The notes beneath the pieces are model-generated. The model had not been told where the DNA came from and made no database searches. It worked only from the letters and a program-made list of their open reading frames with translations. Both the position numbers and the translations under genes were made by a program. DNA of 64,000 bases. It comes from Neoarius graeffei (Eukaryota; Chordata; Actinopteri; Siluriformes; Ariidae). Positions within the stretch are counted from its first letter, which is position 1. Every line of letters begins with the position of its first letter. The stretch covers positions 6,630,001 to 6,694,000 of the forward strand of contig NC_083586.1 in NCBI RefSeq assembly GCF_027579695.1. Reading direction: 5' to 3'. Shown here piece by piece: positions 27,301 through 42,400 of this stretch.

Positions 27301-30300
27301 CATGTTAACTTCATAGCTGCACAAAGTGATTCGTATTTGGGTGATAGCTGCACAAAGTGACTCATGTTAGATTCATAACTGCACAAAGTGACTCATGTTA
27401 GCTTCATAGCTGCACAAAGTGACTCATGTTAGCTTCATAGCTGCACAGAGTGATTCATGTTAGATTCATAGCTGCACATAGTGATTCATGTTTGCTTCAT
27501 AGCTGCACAGAGTCATTCATGTTAGCTTCATAGCTGCCAAAGTGATTCATGTTAGCTTCATAGCTGCACAAAGTGAATCATGTTAGCTTCATAGCTGCCC
27601 AAAGTGATTCATGTTATCTTCATAGCTGCCCAAAGTGATTCATGTTAGCTTCAAAGCTGAACAAAGTGAATCATGTTAGCTTCATAGCTGCACAAAGTGA
27701 TTCATGTTAGCTTTATAGCTGCAAAAAGTGATTCATGTTAGCTTCATAGCTGCACAGAGTGATTCATGTTGGGTTCATCGCTGCACAACGTGAATCATGT
27801 TAACTTCATAGCTGCACAAAGTGATTCGTATTTGGGTGATAGCTGCACAAAGTGACTCATGTTAGCTTCATAGCTGCCCAAAGTGATTCATGTTAGCTTC
27901 ATAGCTGCCCAAAGTGATTCATGTTAGCTTTATAGCTGCCCAAAGTGATTCATGTTAGCTTCATAGTTGCACAAATTGATTAATGTTAGCTTAATAGCTG
28001 CCCAAAGTGATTCATGTTAGCGTCATAGCTGCACAAAATGATTCATGTTAGCTTCATAGCTGCACAAAGTGATTCATCTTAGCTTCATGGCTGCACAAAG
28101 TGATTCATGTTAGCATCATGACTGCACAAAGTGATTTGTTTTGGGGTGAAAGCTGCCCAAAGTGATTCATGTTAGCTTCATAGCTGCCCAAAGTGATTCA
28201 TGTTAGATACATAGCTGCCCAAAATGATTCATGATAGCTTCATAGCTGCACAAAGTGATTCATGTTAGCTTCATAGCTGCACAAAGTGATTCATGTTAGC
28301 TTCATAGCTGCCCAAAATGATTCATGATAGCTTCATAGCTGCACAAAGTGATTCATGTTAGCTTCATAGCTGCCAAAAGTGATTCATGTTAGCTTCATAG
28401 CTGCCCAAAATGATTCATGATAGCTTCACAGCTGCACAAAGTGAGTCAAGTTAACTTCATAGCTGCACAAAGTGATTCATGTTAACTTCATAGCTGCCAA
28501 AAGTGATTCATGTTAGATTCATAGCTGCCCAAAATGATTCATGATAGCTTCATTGCTGCACAAAGTGATTCATGTTAGCTTCATAGCTGCACAAAGTGAT
28601 CCGTGTAAGCTTCATAGCTGCAGAGAGTGATTCATGTTGGCTTCATAGCTGCACAAAGTGAATCATGTTAACTTCATAGCTGCACAAAGTGATTCGTATT
28701 TGGGTGATAGCTGCACAAAGTGACTCATGTTTGCTTCATTGCTGCACAAAGTGATTCATGTTAGCTTCATAGCTGCACAGAGTGATTCATGTTGGCTTCA
28801 TACCTGCACAAAGTGAGTCATATTAGCTTCATAGCTGCACAAAGTGACTCATGTTAGCTTCATAGCTGCACAAAGTGATTCATGTAAGCGTCATAGCTGC
28901 CCAAAGTGATTCATGTTAGCTTCATAGCTGCCCAAAGTGATTCATGTTAGCTTCATAGCTGCACAAAGTGATTCATGTTAGATTCATAGCTGCACAAAGT
29001 GATTCATGTTAGATTCATAGCAGCACAAAGTGATTCGTGTTAGATTCATAGCTGCACAAAGTGATTCATGTTAGATTCATAGCTGCACAAAGTGATTCAT
29101 GTTAGCTTCATAGCTGCACAGAGTGATTCATGTTGGCTTCATAGCTGCACAACGTGAATCATGTTAACTTCATAGCTGCACAAAGTGATTCGTATTTGGG
29201 TGATAGCTGCACAAAGTGATTCATGTTAGCTTCATAGTTGCACAAACTGATTAATGTTAGCTTAATAGATGCCCAAAGTGATTCATGTTAGCGTCGTAGC
29301 TGCACAAAATGATTCATGTTAGCTTCATAGCTGCCCAAAGTGATTCATGTTACCTTCATAGCTGCCCAAAGTGAATCATGTTAGCTTCATAGCTGCACAA
29401 AGTGATTCATGTAACCTTCATAGCTGCCCAAAGTGAATCATGTTAACTTCAAAGCTGCACAAAGTGATTCATGTTAGCTTCATAGCTGCACAGAGTGATT
29501 CATGTTAGCTTCATAGCTGCACGGAGTGATTCATGCTTACTTCATAGCTGCACAGAGTGATTCATGTTAGATACATAGCTGCACATAGTGATTCATGTTA
29601 GCTTCATAGCTGCCCAAAGTGATTCATGTTAGCTTCATAGCTGCACAAAGTGAATCATGTTAGCTTCATAGCTGCACAGAGTGATTCATTTTAGATTCAT
29701 AGCTGCACATAGTGATTCATGTTTGCTTCATAGCTGCACAGAGTGATTCATGTTAGCTTCATAGCTGCCCAAAGTGATTCATGTTAGCTTCATAGCTGCA
29801 CAAAGTGATTCATGTTAGCTTCATAGCTGCCCAAAGTGAGTCATGTTAGATTCACAGCTGCACAAAGTGATTCGTGTTAGCTTCATAGCTGCACAAAGTT
29901 AGTCATGTTAGCTTCATAGCTGCACAAAGTGATTCGTGTTAGCTTCATAGCTGCACAAAGTGATTCATGTAACCTTCATAGCTGCCCAAAGTGAATCATG
30001 TTAACTTCAAAGCTGCACAAAGTGATTCATGTTAGCTTCATAGCTGCACAGAGTGATTCATGTTAGCTTCATAGCTGCCAAAAAGTGATTCATGTTAACT
30101 TCATAGCTGCACCGAGTGATTCAAGGCTGCACAAAGTGATTCATAGCTGCACAAAGTGATTCATAAATGCAAAAAGTGATTCATGTCACCTTCATAGCTG
30201 CAGAAAGTGATTCATGTTAGCTTCATAGCTGCAGAAAGTGATTCATGTTAGCTTCATAGCTGCACCGAGTGATTCATGTTAGCTTCATAGCTGCACAAAG

Positions 30301-33300
30301 TGATTCATGTTAGCTTCATAGCTGCACAAAGTGATTCATGTTAGCTTAATAGCTGCCCAAAGTGATTCATGTTAGCTTCATAGCTGCCCAAAGTGATTCA
30401 TGTTAGCTTCATAGCAGCCGAAAGTGATTCATGTTAGCTTCATAGCTGCCCAAAGTGATTCATGTTATCTTCACAGCTGCCCAAAGTGATTCATGTTAGC
30501 TTCATAGCTGCACAAAGTGATTCATGTTAGCTTCATAGCTGCCCAAAGTGATTCATGTAAGCCATATAGCTGCCCAAAGTGATTCATGTTAGCTTCATAG
30601 CTGCACAGAGTGATTCATGTTAGCTTCATAGCTGCACAAAGTGATTCATGTTAGCTTAATAGCTGCCCAAAGTGATTCATGTTAGCTTCATAGCTGCCCA
30701 AAGTGATTCATGTTAGCTTCATAGCAGCCGAAAGTGATTCATGTTAGCTTCATAGCCCAAAGTGATTCATGTTATCTTCACAGCTGCCCAAAGTGATTCA
30801 TGTTAGCTTCATAGCTGCACAAAGTGATTCATGTTAGCTTCATAGCTGCCCAAAGTGATTCATGTAAGCCATATAGCTGCCCAAAGTGATTCATGTTAGC
30901 TTCATAGCTGCACAAAGTGATTCATGTTAGCTTCATAGCTGCACAAAGTGATTCATGTTAGCTTCATAGCTGCACAAAGTGATTCATGTTAGCTTCATAG
31001 CTGCACAGAGTGATTCATGTTAGCTTCATAGCTGCACAAAGTGATTCATGTTAACTTCATAGCTGCACAAAGTGATTCGTATTTGGGTGATAGCTGCACA
31101 AAGTGACTCATGTTAGATTCATAACTGCACAAAGTGACTCATGTTAGCTTCATAGCTGCACAAAGTGACTCATGTTAGCTTCATAGCTGCACAGAGTGAT
31201 TCATGTTAGATTCATAGCTGCACATAGTGATTCATGTTTGCTTCATAGCTGCACAGAGTCATTCATGTTAGCTTCATAGCTGCCAAAGTGATTCATGTTA
31301 GCTTCATAGCTGCACAAAGTGAATCATGTTAGCTTCATAGCTGCCCAAAGTGATTCATGTTATCTTCATAGCTGCCCAAAGTGATTCATGTTAGCTTCAA
31401 AGCTGAACAAAGTGAATCATGTTAGCTTCATAGCTGCACAAAGTGATTCATGTTAGCTTTATAGCTGCAAAAAGTGATTCATGTTAGCTTCATAGCTGCA
31501 CAGAGTGATTCATGTTGGGTTCATCGCTGCACAACGTGAATCATGTTAACTTCATAGCTGCACAAAGTGATTCGTATTTGGGTGATAGCTGCACAAAGTG
31601 ACTCATGTTAGCTTCATAGCTGCCCAAAGTGATTCATGTTAGCTTCATAGCTGCCCAAAGTGATTCATGTTAGCTTTATAGCTGCCCAAAGTGATTCATG
31701 TTAGCTTCATAGTTGCACAAATTGATTAATGTTAGCTTAATAGCTGCCCAAAGTGATTCATGTTAGCGTCATAGCTGCACAAAATGATTCATGTTAGCTT
31801 CATAGCTGCACAAAGTGATTCATCTTAGCTTCATGGCTGCACAAAGTGATTCATGTTAGCATCATGACTGCACAAAGTGATTTGTTTTGGGGTGAAAGCT
31901 GCCCAAAGTGATTCATGTTAGCTTCATAGCTGCCCAAAGTGATTCATGTTAGATACATAGCTGCCCAAAATGATTCATGATAGCTTCATAGCTGCACAAA
32001 GTGATTCATGTTAGCTTCATAGCTGCACAAAGTGATTCATGTTAGCTTCATAGCTGCCCAAAATGATTCATGATAGCTTCATAGCTGCACAAAGTGATTC
32101 ATGTTAGCTTCATAGCTGCCAAAAGTGATTCATGTTAGCTTCATAGCTGCCCAAAATGATTCATGATAGCTTCACAGCTGCACAAAGTGAGTCAAGTTAA
32201 CTTCATAGCTGCACAAAGTGATTCATGTTAACTTCATAGCTGCCAAAAGTGATTCATGTTAGATTCATAGCTGCCCAAAATGATTCATGATAGCTTCATA
32301 GCTGCACAAAGTGATTCATGTTAGCTTCATAGCTGCACAAAGTGATCCGTGTAAGCTTCATAGCTGCAGAGAGTGATTCATGTTGGCTTCATAGCTGCAC
32401 AAAGTGAATCATGTTAACTTCATAGCTGCACAAAGTGATTCGTATTTGGGTGATAGCTGCACAAAGTGACTCATGTTTGCTTCATTGCTGCACAAAGTGA
32501 TTCATGTTAGCTTCATAGCTGCACAGAGTGATTCATGTTGGCTTCATACCTGCACAAAGTGAGTCATGTTAGCTTCATAGCTGCACAAAGTGACTCATGT
32601 TAGCTTCATAGCTGCACAAAGTGATTCATGTAAGCGTCATAGCTGCCCAAAGTGATTCATGTTAGCTTCATAGCTGCCCAAAGTGATTCATGTTAGCTTC
32701 ATAGCTGCACAAAGTGATTCATGTTAGATTCATAGCAGCACAAAGTGATTCGTGTTAGATTCATAGCTGCACAAAGTGATTCATGTTAGATTCATAGCTG
32801 CACAAAGTGATTCATGTTAGCTTCATAGCTGCACAGAGTGATTCATGTTGGCTTCATAGCTGCACAACGTGAATCATGTTAACTTCATAGCTGCACAAAG
32901 TGATTCGTATTTGGGTGATAGCTGCACAAAGTGATTCATGTTAGCTTCATAGTTGCACAAAGTGATTAATGTTAGCTTAATAGATGCCCAAAGTGATTCA
33001 TGTTAGCGTCGTAGCTGCACAAAATGATTCATGTTAGCTTCATAGCTGCCCAAAGTGATTCATGTTACCTTCATAGCTGCCCAAAGTGAATCATGTTAGC
33101 TTCATAGCTGCACAAAGTGATTCATGTAACCTTCATAGCTGCCCAAAGTGAATCATGTTAACTTCAAAGCTGCACAAAGTGATTCATGTTAGCTTCATAG
33201 CTGCACAGAGTGATTCATGCTTACTTCATAGCTGCACAGAGTGATTCATGTTAGATACATAGCTGCACATAGTGATTCATGTTAGCTTCATAGCTGCCCA

Positions 33301-35440
33301 AAGTGATTCATGTTAGCTTCATAGCTGCACAAAGTGAATCATGTTAGCTTCATAGCTCCACAGAGTGATTCATTTTAGATTCATAGCTGCACATAGTGAT
33401 TCATGTTTGCTTCATAGCTGCACAGAGTGATTCATGTTAGCTTCATAGCTGCCCAAAGTGATTCATGTTAGCTTCATAGCTGCACAAAGTGATTCATGTT
33501 AGCTTCATAGCTGCCCAAAGTGAGTCATGTTAGATTCACAGCTGCACAAAGTGATTCGTGTTAGCTTCATAGCTGCACAAAGTTAGTCATGTTAGCTTCA
33601 TAGCTGCACAAAGTGATTCGTGTTAGCTTCATAGCTGCACAAAGTGATTCATGTAACCTTCATAGCTGCCCAAAGTGAATCATGTTAACTTCAAAGCTGC
33701 ACAAAGTGATTCATGTTAGCTTCATAGCTGCACAGAGTGATTCATGTTAGCTTCATAGCTGCCAAAAAGTGATTCATGTTAACTTCATAGCTGCACCGAG
33801 TGATTCAAGGCTGCACAAAGTGATTCATAGCTGCACAAAGTGATTCATAAATGCAAAAAGTGATTCATGTCACCTTCATAGCTGCAGAAAGTGATTCATG
33901 TTAGCTTCATAGCTGCAGAAAGTGATTCATGTTAGCTTCATAGCTGCACCGAGTGATTCATGTTAGCTTCATAGCTGCACAAAGTGATTCATGTTAGCTT
34001 CATAGCTGCACAAAGTGATTCATGTTAGCTTAATAGCTGCCCAAAGTGATTCATGTTAGCTTCATAGCTGCCCAAAGTGATTCATGTTAGCTTCATAGCA
34101 GCCGAAAGTGATTCATGTTAGCTTCATAGCTGCCCAAAGTGATTCATGTTATCTTCACAGCTGCCCAAAGTGATTCATGTTAGCTTCATAGCTGCACAAA
34201 GTGATTCATGTTAGCTTCATAGCTGCCCAAAGTGATTCATGTAAGCCATATAGCTGCCCAAAGTGATTCATGTTAGCTTCATAGCTGCACAGAGTGATTC
34301 ATGTTAGCTTCATAGCTGCACAAAGTGATTCATGTTAGCTTAATAGCTGCCCAAAGTGATTCATGTTAGCTTCATAGCTGCCCAAAGTGATTCATGTTAG
34401 CTTCATAGCAGCCGAAAGTGATTCATGTTAGCTTCATAGCCCAAAGTGATTCATGTTATCTTCACAGCTGCCCAAAGTGATTCATGTTAGCTTCATAGCT
34501 GCACAAAGTGATTCATGTTAGCTTCATAGCTGCCCAAAGTGATTCATGTAAGCCATATAGCTGCCCAAAGTGATTCATGTTAGCTTCATAGCTGCACAAA
34601 GTGATTCATGTTAGCTTCATAGCTGCACAAAGTGATTCATGTTAGCTTCATAGCTGCACAAAGTGATTCATGTTAGCTTCATAGCTGCACAGAGTGATTC
34701 ATGTTAGCTTCATAGCTGCACAAAGTGATTCATGTTAACTTCATAGCTGCACAAAGTGATTCGTATTTGGGTGATAGCTGCACAAAGTGACTCATGTTAG
34801 ATTCATAACTGCACAAAGTGACTCATGTTAGCTTCATAGCTGCACAAAGTGACTCATGTTAGCTTCATAGCTGCACAGAGTGATTCATGTTAGATTCATA
34901 GCTGCACATAGTGATTCATGTTTGCTTCATAGCTGCACAGAGTCATTCATGTTAGCTTCATAGCTGCCAAAGTGATTCATGTTAGCTTCATAGCTGCACA
35001 AAGTGAATCATGTTAGCTTCATAGCTGCCCAAAGTGATTCATGTTATCTTCATAGCTGCCCAAAGTGATTCATGTTAGCTTCAAAGCTGAACAAAGTGAA
35101 TCATGTTAGCTTCATAGCTGCACAAAGTGATTCATGTTAGCTTTATAGCTGCAAAAAGTGATTCATGTTAGCTTCATAGCTGCACAGAGTGATTCATGTT
35201 GGGTTCATCGCTGCACAACGTGAATCATGTTAACTTCATAGCTGCACAAAGTGATTCGTATTTGGGTGATAGCTGCACAAAGTGACTCATGTTAGCTTCA
35301 TAGCTGCCCAAAGTGATTCATGTTAGCTTCATAGCTGCCCAAAGTGATTCATGTTAGCTTTATAGCTGCCCAAAGTGATTCATGTTAGCGTCATAGCTGC
35401 ACAAAATGATTCATGTTAGCTTCATAGCTGCACAAAGTGA
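24389..35440. repeat. 3,746-bp higher-order unit, 3 copies (third shortened)
   Basis: The marker TTTGTTTTGGGGTGAAAGC (a T-to-G variant of the earlier marker) is at 24389, 28135 and 31881, 3,746 bp apart. The marker CCGAGTGATTCAAGG is at 26366, 30112 and 33796, offsets 3,746 and 3,684, so the third unit has lost 62 bp (two monomers). Near 35,375 the third unit lacks a further pair of monomers present near 27,960 and 31,700. The unit combines pieces seen in the left part of the array with pieces resembling the first 2 kb. Confidence 0.88.
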
Positions 35441-36430
35441 TTCATGTTAGCTTCATAGCTGCACAAAGTGATTCGTATTTGGGTGATAGCTGCACAAAGT
35501 GATTCATGTAAGCCATATAGCTGCCCAAAGTGATTCATGTTAGCTTCATAGCTGCACAAAGTGATTCATGTTAGCTTCATAGCTGCACAAAGTGATTCAT
35601 GTTAGCTTCATAGCTGCACAAAGTGATTCATGTTAGCTTCATAGCTGCACAGAGTGATTCATGTTAGCTTCATAGCTGCACAAAGTGATTCATGTTAACT
35701 TCATAGCTGCACAAAGTGATTCGTATTTGGGTGATAGCTGCACAAAGTCACTCATGTTAGCTTCATAACTGCACAAAGTGACTCATGTTAGCTTCATAGC
35801 TGCACAAAGTGACTCATGTTAGCTTCATAGCTGCACAGAGTGATTCATGTTAGATTCATAGCTGCACATAGTGATTCATGTTTGCTTCATAGCTGCACAG
35901 TCATTCATGTTAGCTTCATAGCTGCCAAAGTGATTCATGTTAGCTTCATAGCTGCACAAAGTGAATCATGTTAGCTTCATAGCTGCCCAAAGTGATTCAT
36001 GTTATCTTCATAGCTGCCCAAAGTGATTCATGTTAGCTTCAAAGCTGAACAAAGTGAATCATGTTAGCTTCATAGCTGCACAAAGTGATTCATGTTAGCT
36101 TTATAGCTGCAAAAAGTGATTCATGTTAGCTTCATAGCTGCACAGAGTGATTCATGTTGGGTTCATAGCTGCACAACGTGAATCATGTTAACTTCATAGC
36201 TGCACAAAGTGATTCGTATTTGGGTGATAGCTGCACAAAGTGACTCATGTTAGCTTCATAGCTGCCCAAAGTGATTCATGTTAGCTTCATAGCTGCCCAA
36301 AGTGATTCATGTTAGCTTTATAGCTGCCCAAAGTGATTCATGTTAGCTTCATAGTTGCACAAATTGATTAATGTTAGCTTAATAGCTGCCCAAAGTGATT
36401 CATGTTAGCGTCATAGCTGCACAAAATGAT
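34551..36430. repeat. 960-bp tandem duplication at the end of the 3.7-kb block
   Basis: AGCCATATAGCTGCCCAAAG lies at 34551 and 35511, and the following variant order is the same for about 900 bp. 960 is one less than 31 x 31. The second copy has a 2-bp loss (CACAGTCATT in place of CACAGAGTCATT) near 35,900. Confidence 0.75.
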
Positions 36431-36439
36431 TCATGTTAG

Positions 36440-39400
36440 CTTCATAGCTGCACAAAGTGATTCATGTTAGCTTCATAGCTGCACAAAGTGATTCATGTTA
36501 GCTTCATAGCTTCACAAAGTGATTCATGTTAGCTTCATAGCTGCACAAAGTGATTCTTGTTAGATTCATAGCTGCACAAAGTGATTCATGTTAGCTTCAT
36601 AGCTGCCCAAAGTGATTCATGTTAGCTTCAAAGCTGCACAAAGTGATTCATGTTAGATTCATAGCTGCACAAAGTGATTCTTGTTAGATTCATAGCAGCA
36701 CAAAGTGATTCGTGTTAGATTCATAGCTGCACAAAGTGATTCATGTTAGATTCATAGCTGCACAAAGTGATTCATGTTAGCTTCATAGCAGCACAATGTG
36801 ATTCGTGTTAGATTCATAGGTGCACAAAGTGATTCATGTTAGCTTCATAGCTGCACTAAGTGATTCGTGTTTGCTTCATAGCTGCCCAAAGTGATTCATG
36901 TTAGCTTCATAGCTGCACAAAGTAATTCATTTTTGCTTTATAGCTGCACAAAATGATTCATATTAGCTTCATAGCTGCACAGAGTGATTCATATTAGCTT
37001 CATAGCTGTACAGAGTGATTCATGTTAGATTCATAGCTGCACAGAGTGATTCATGTTGGCTTCATAGCTGCACAGAGTGATTAATGTTAGCATCATAGCT
37101 GCACAAAGTGATTCATGTTAGATTCATAGCTGCACAAAGTGATTCATGTTGGCTTCATAGCTGCACAAAGTGATTCATGTTAGATTCATCGCTGCACCGA
37201 GTGATTCATAGCTGCACAAAGTGATTCATATTAGATTCATAGCTGCACAAAGTGATTCATGTTAGCTTCATAGCTGCACACAATGATTCATGTTGGCTTC
37301 ATAGCTGCACAAAGTGAATCATGTTAACTTCATCGCTGCACCGAGTGATTCATGGCTGCAAAAGTGATTCATAGCTGCAAAAAGTGATTCATGTTACCTT
37401 CATAGCTGCAGAAAGTGATTCATTTTAGCTTCATAGCTGCACCAAGTGATTCATGTTAGCTTCATAGCTGCACCGAGTGATTCATGTTAGCTTCATAGCT
37501 GCAAAAAGTGATTCATGTTACCTTCATAGTTGCAGAAAGTGATTCATGTGAGCTTCATAGCTGCACAATGTGATTCATGTTAGCTTCATAGCTGCACAAA
37601 GTGACTCATGTTAGCTTCATAGCTGCACAAAGTGATTCATGTTAGCTTCATAGCTGCACAAAGTGATTCATGTAAGCTTCATAGCTTCACAAAGTGATTC
37701 CTATTTGGGTGATAGCTGCACAAAGTGATTCGTGTTAGCTTCATAGCTGCACAAAGTGAATCATGTTAGCTTCATAGCTGCACAAAGTGATTCATGTGAG
37801 CTTCATAGCTGCACAAATTGATTCATGTTAGTTTCATAGCTGCACAAAGTGATTCATGTTAGCTTCATAGCTGCACAAAGTGATTCATGTTGGCTTCATA
37901 GCTGCCCAAAGTGATTCATGTTAGCTTTATAGCTGCCCAAAGTGACTCATGTTAGCTTCATAGCTGCACAAAGTGACTCATGTTAGCTTCATAGCTGCAC
38001 AAAGTGATTCATGTTCGCTTCATAGCTGCACAGAGTGATTCATGTTAGCTTCATAGTTGCACAAAGTAATTCATGTTTGCTTTATAGCTGCAAAAAGTGA
38101 TTCATGTTAGCTTCATAGCTGCACAGAGTGATTCATGTTAGATTCATAGCTGCACATAGTGATTCATGTTTGCTTCATAGCTGCACAGAGTGATTCATGT
38201 TGGCTTCATAGCTGCCCAAAGTGATTCATGTTAGCTTCATAGCTGCACAAAGTGAATCATGTTAGCTTCATAGCTGCACAGAGTGATACATGTTAGATTC
38301 ATAGCTGCACATAGTGATTCATGTTTGCTTCAAAGCTGCACAGAGTGATTCATGTTACCTTCATAGCTGCACAAAGTGATTCATGTTAGCTTCATAGCTG
38401 CCCAAAGTGAATCATGTTAGCTTCATAGCTCCACAGAGTGATTCATTTTAGATTCATAGCTGCACATAGTGATTCATGTTTGCTTCATAGCTGCACAGAG
38501 TCATTCATGTTAGCTTCATAGCTGCCCAAAGTGATTCATGTTAGCTTCATAGCTGCACAAAGTGAATCATGTTAGCTTCATAGCTGCCCAAAGTGAATCA
38601 TGTTAGCTTCATAGCTGCACGAAGTGATTCATGTAACCTTCATAGCTGCCCAAAGTGAATCATGTTAACTTCAAAGCTGCACAAAGTGATTCATGTTAGC
38701 TTCATAGCTGCACAGAGTGATTCATGTTACCTTCATAGCTGCCAAAAAGTGATTCATGTTAACTTCATAGCTGCACCGAGTGATTCAAGGCTGCACAAAG
38801 TGATTCATAGCTGCACAAAGTGATTCATAAATGCAAAAAGTGATTCATGTCACCTTCATAGCTGCAGAAAGTGATTCATGTTAGCTTCATAGCTGCAGAA
38901 AGTGATTCATGTTAGCTTCATAGCTGCACCGAGTGATTCATGTTAGCTTCATAGCTGCACAAAGTGATTCATGTTAGCTTCATAGCTGCACAAAGTGATT
39001 CATGTTAGCTTAATAGCTACCCAAAGTGATTCATGTTAGCTTCATAGCTGCCCAAAGTGATTCATGTTAGCTTCATAGCAGCCGAAAGTGATTCATGTTA
39101 GCTTCATAGCTGCCCAAAGTGATTCATGTTATCTTCACAGCTGCCCAAAGTGATTCATGTTAGCTTCATAGCTGCACAAAGTGATTCATGTTAGCTTCAT
39201 AGCTGCCCAAAGTGATTCATGTAAGCCATATAGCTGCCCAAAGTGATTCATGTTAGCTTCATAGCTGCACAGAGTGATTCATGTTAGCTTCATAGCTGCC
39301 CAAAGTGATTCATGTTAGCTTAATAGCTGCCCAAAGTGATTCATGTTAGCTTCATAGCTGCCCAAAGTGATTCATGTTAGCTTCATAGCAGCCGAAAGTG

Positions 39401-42400
39401 ATTCATGTTAGCTTCATAGCTGCCCAAAGTGATTCATGTTATCTTCACAGCTGCCCAAAGTGATTCATGTTAGCTTCATAGCTGCACAAAGTGATTCATG
39501 TTAGCTTCATAGCTGCCCAAAGTGATTCATGTAAGCCATATAGCTGCCCAAAGTGATTCATGTTAGCTTCATAGCTGCACAAAGTGATTCATGTTAGCTT
39601 CATAGCTGCCCAAAGTGATTCATGTTAGCTTCATAGCTGCCCAAAGTGATTCATGTTAGCTTCAAAGCTGAACAAAGTGAATCATGTTAGCTTCATAGCT
39701 GCACAAAGTGATTCATGTTAGCTTTATAGCTGCAAAAAGTGATTCATGTTAGCTTCATATTTGCACAAAGTGATGAATGTTAGCTTAATAGCTGCCCAAA
39801 GTGATTCATGTTAGCTTCATAGCTGCACAAAGTGATTCATGTTAGCTTCATAGCTGCCCAAAGTGATTCATGTTAGCTTCATAGCTGAACAAAGTGAATC
39901 ATGTTAGCTTCATAGCTGCACAAAGTGATTCATGTTAGCTTCATAACTGCACAAATTGAATCATGTTAGCTTCATAGCGGCACAAAGTGATTCATGTTAG
40001 CTTCATAGCTGCACAATGTGATTCATGTTAGATTCATAGCTGCACAAAGTGATTCATGTTAGCTTCATAGCTGCACAAAGTGATCCGTGTTAGCTTCATA
40101 GCTGCACAGACTGATTCATGTTGGCTTCATAGCTGCACAACGTGAATCATGTTAACTTCATAGCTGCACAAAGTGATTCGTATTTGGGTGATAGCTGCAC
40201 AAAGTGACTCATGTTAGCTTCATAGCTGCCCAAAGTGATTCATGTTAGCTTCATCGCTGCCCAAAGTGATTCATGTTAGCTTTATAGCTGCTTAAAGTGA
40301 TTCATGTTAGCTTCATAGTTGCACAAAGTGATTAATGTTAGCTTAATAGCTGCCCAAAGTGATTCATGTTAGCTTCATAGCTGCCCAAAGTGAATCATGT
40401 TACCTTCATAGCTGCCCAAAGTGAATCATGTTAACTTCATAGCTGCCCAAAGTGAATCATGTTCACTTCATAGCTGCCAAAAGTGATTCATGTTAGCTTC
40501 ATAGCTGCACAAAGTGAATCATGTTAGCTTCATAGCTGCCAAAAGTGATTCATGTTAGCTTCACAGCTGCACAAAGTGATTCATCTTAGCTTCATGGCTG
40601 CACAAAGTGATTCATGTTAGCATCATGACTGCACAAAGTGATTTGTTTTGGGGTGAAAGCTGCCCAAAGTGATTCATGTTAGCTTCATAGCTGCCCAAAG
40701 TGATTCATGTTAGATACATAGCTGCCCAAAATTATTCATGATAGCTTCATAGCTGCACAAAGTGATTCATGTTAGCTTCATAGCTGCACAAAGTGATTCA
40801 TGTTAGCTTCATAGCTGCCCAAAATGATTCATGATAGCTTCATAGCTGCACAAAGTGATTCATGTTAGCTTCATAGCTGCCAAAAGTGATTCATGTTAGC
40901 TTCATAGCTGCCCAAAATGATTCATGATAGCTTCACAGCTGCACAAAGTGAGTCAAGTTAACTTCATAGCTGCACAAAGTGATTCATGTTAACTTCATAG
41001 CTGCCAAAAGTGATTCATGTTAGATTCATAGCTGCCCAAAATGATTTATGATAGCTTCATTGCTGCACAAAGTGATTCATGTTAGCTTCATAGCTGCACA
41101 AAGTGATCCGTGTAAGCTTCATAGCTGCAGAGAGTGATTCATGTTGGCTTCATAGCTGCACAAAGTGAATCATGTTAACTTCATAGCTGCACAAAGTGAT
41201 TCGTATTTGGGTGATAGCTGCACAAAGTGACTCATGTTTGCTTCATTGCTGCACAAAGTGATTCATGTTAGCTTCATAGCTGCACAGAGTGATTCATGTT
41301 GGCTTCATACCTGCACAAAGTGAGTCATGTTAGCTTCATAGCTGCACAAAGTGAATCATGTTAGCTTCATAGCTGCACAAAGTGATTCATGTAAGCGTCA
41401 TAGCTGCCCAAAGTGATTCAAGTTAGCTTCATAGCTGCCCAAAGTGATTCATGTTAGCTTCATAGCTGCACAAAGTGATTCATGTTAGATTCATAGCTGC
41501 ACAAAGTGATTCATGTTAGATTCATAGCAGCACAAAGTGATTCGTGTTAGATTCATAGCTGCACAAAGTGATTCATGTTAGATTCATAGCTGCACAAAGT
41601 GAATCATGTTAGCTTCATAGCTGCACAAAGTGATTCATGTGAGCTTCATAGCTGCACAAATTGATTCATGTTAGTTTCATAGCTGCACAAAGTGATTCAT
41701 GTTAGCTTCATAGCTGCACAAAGTGATTCATGTTGGCTTCATAGCTGCCCAAAGTGATTCATGTTAGCTTTATAGCTGCCCAAAGTGACTCATGTTAGCT
41801 TCATAGCTGCACAAAGTGACTCATGTTAGCTTCATAGCTGCACAAAGTGATTCATGTTCGCTTCATAGCTGCACAGAGTGATTCATGTTAGCTTCATAGT
41901 TGCACAAAGTAATTCATGTTTGCTTTATAGCTGCAAAAAGTGATTCATGTTAGCTTCATAGCTGCACAGAGTGATTCATGTTAGAATCATAGCTGCACAT
42001 AGTGATTCATGTTTGCTTCATAGCTGCACAGAGTGAATCATGTTAGCTTCATAGCTCCACAGAGTGATTCATTTTAGATTCATAGCTGCACAAAGTGAAT
42101 CATGTTAGCTTCATAGCTGCACAGAGTGATACATGTTAGATTCATAGCTGCACATAGTGATTCATGTTTGCTTCAAAGCTGCACAGAGTGATTCATGTTA
42201 CCTTCATAGCTGCACAAAGTGATTCATGTTAGCTTCATAGCTGCCCAAAGTGAATCATGTTAGCTTCATAGCTCCACAGAGTGATTCATTTTAGATTCAT
42301 AGCTGCACATAGTGATTCATGTTTGCTTCATAGCTGCACAGAGTCATTCATGTTAGCTTCATAGCTGCCCAAAGTGATTCATGTTAGCTTCATAGCTGCA

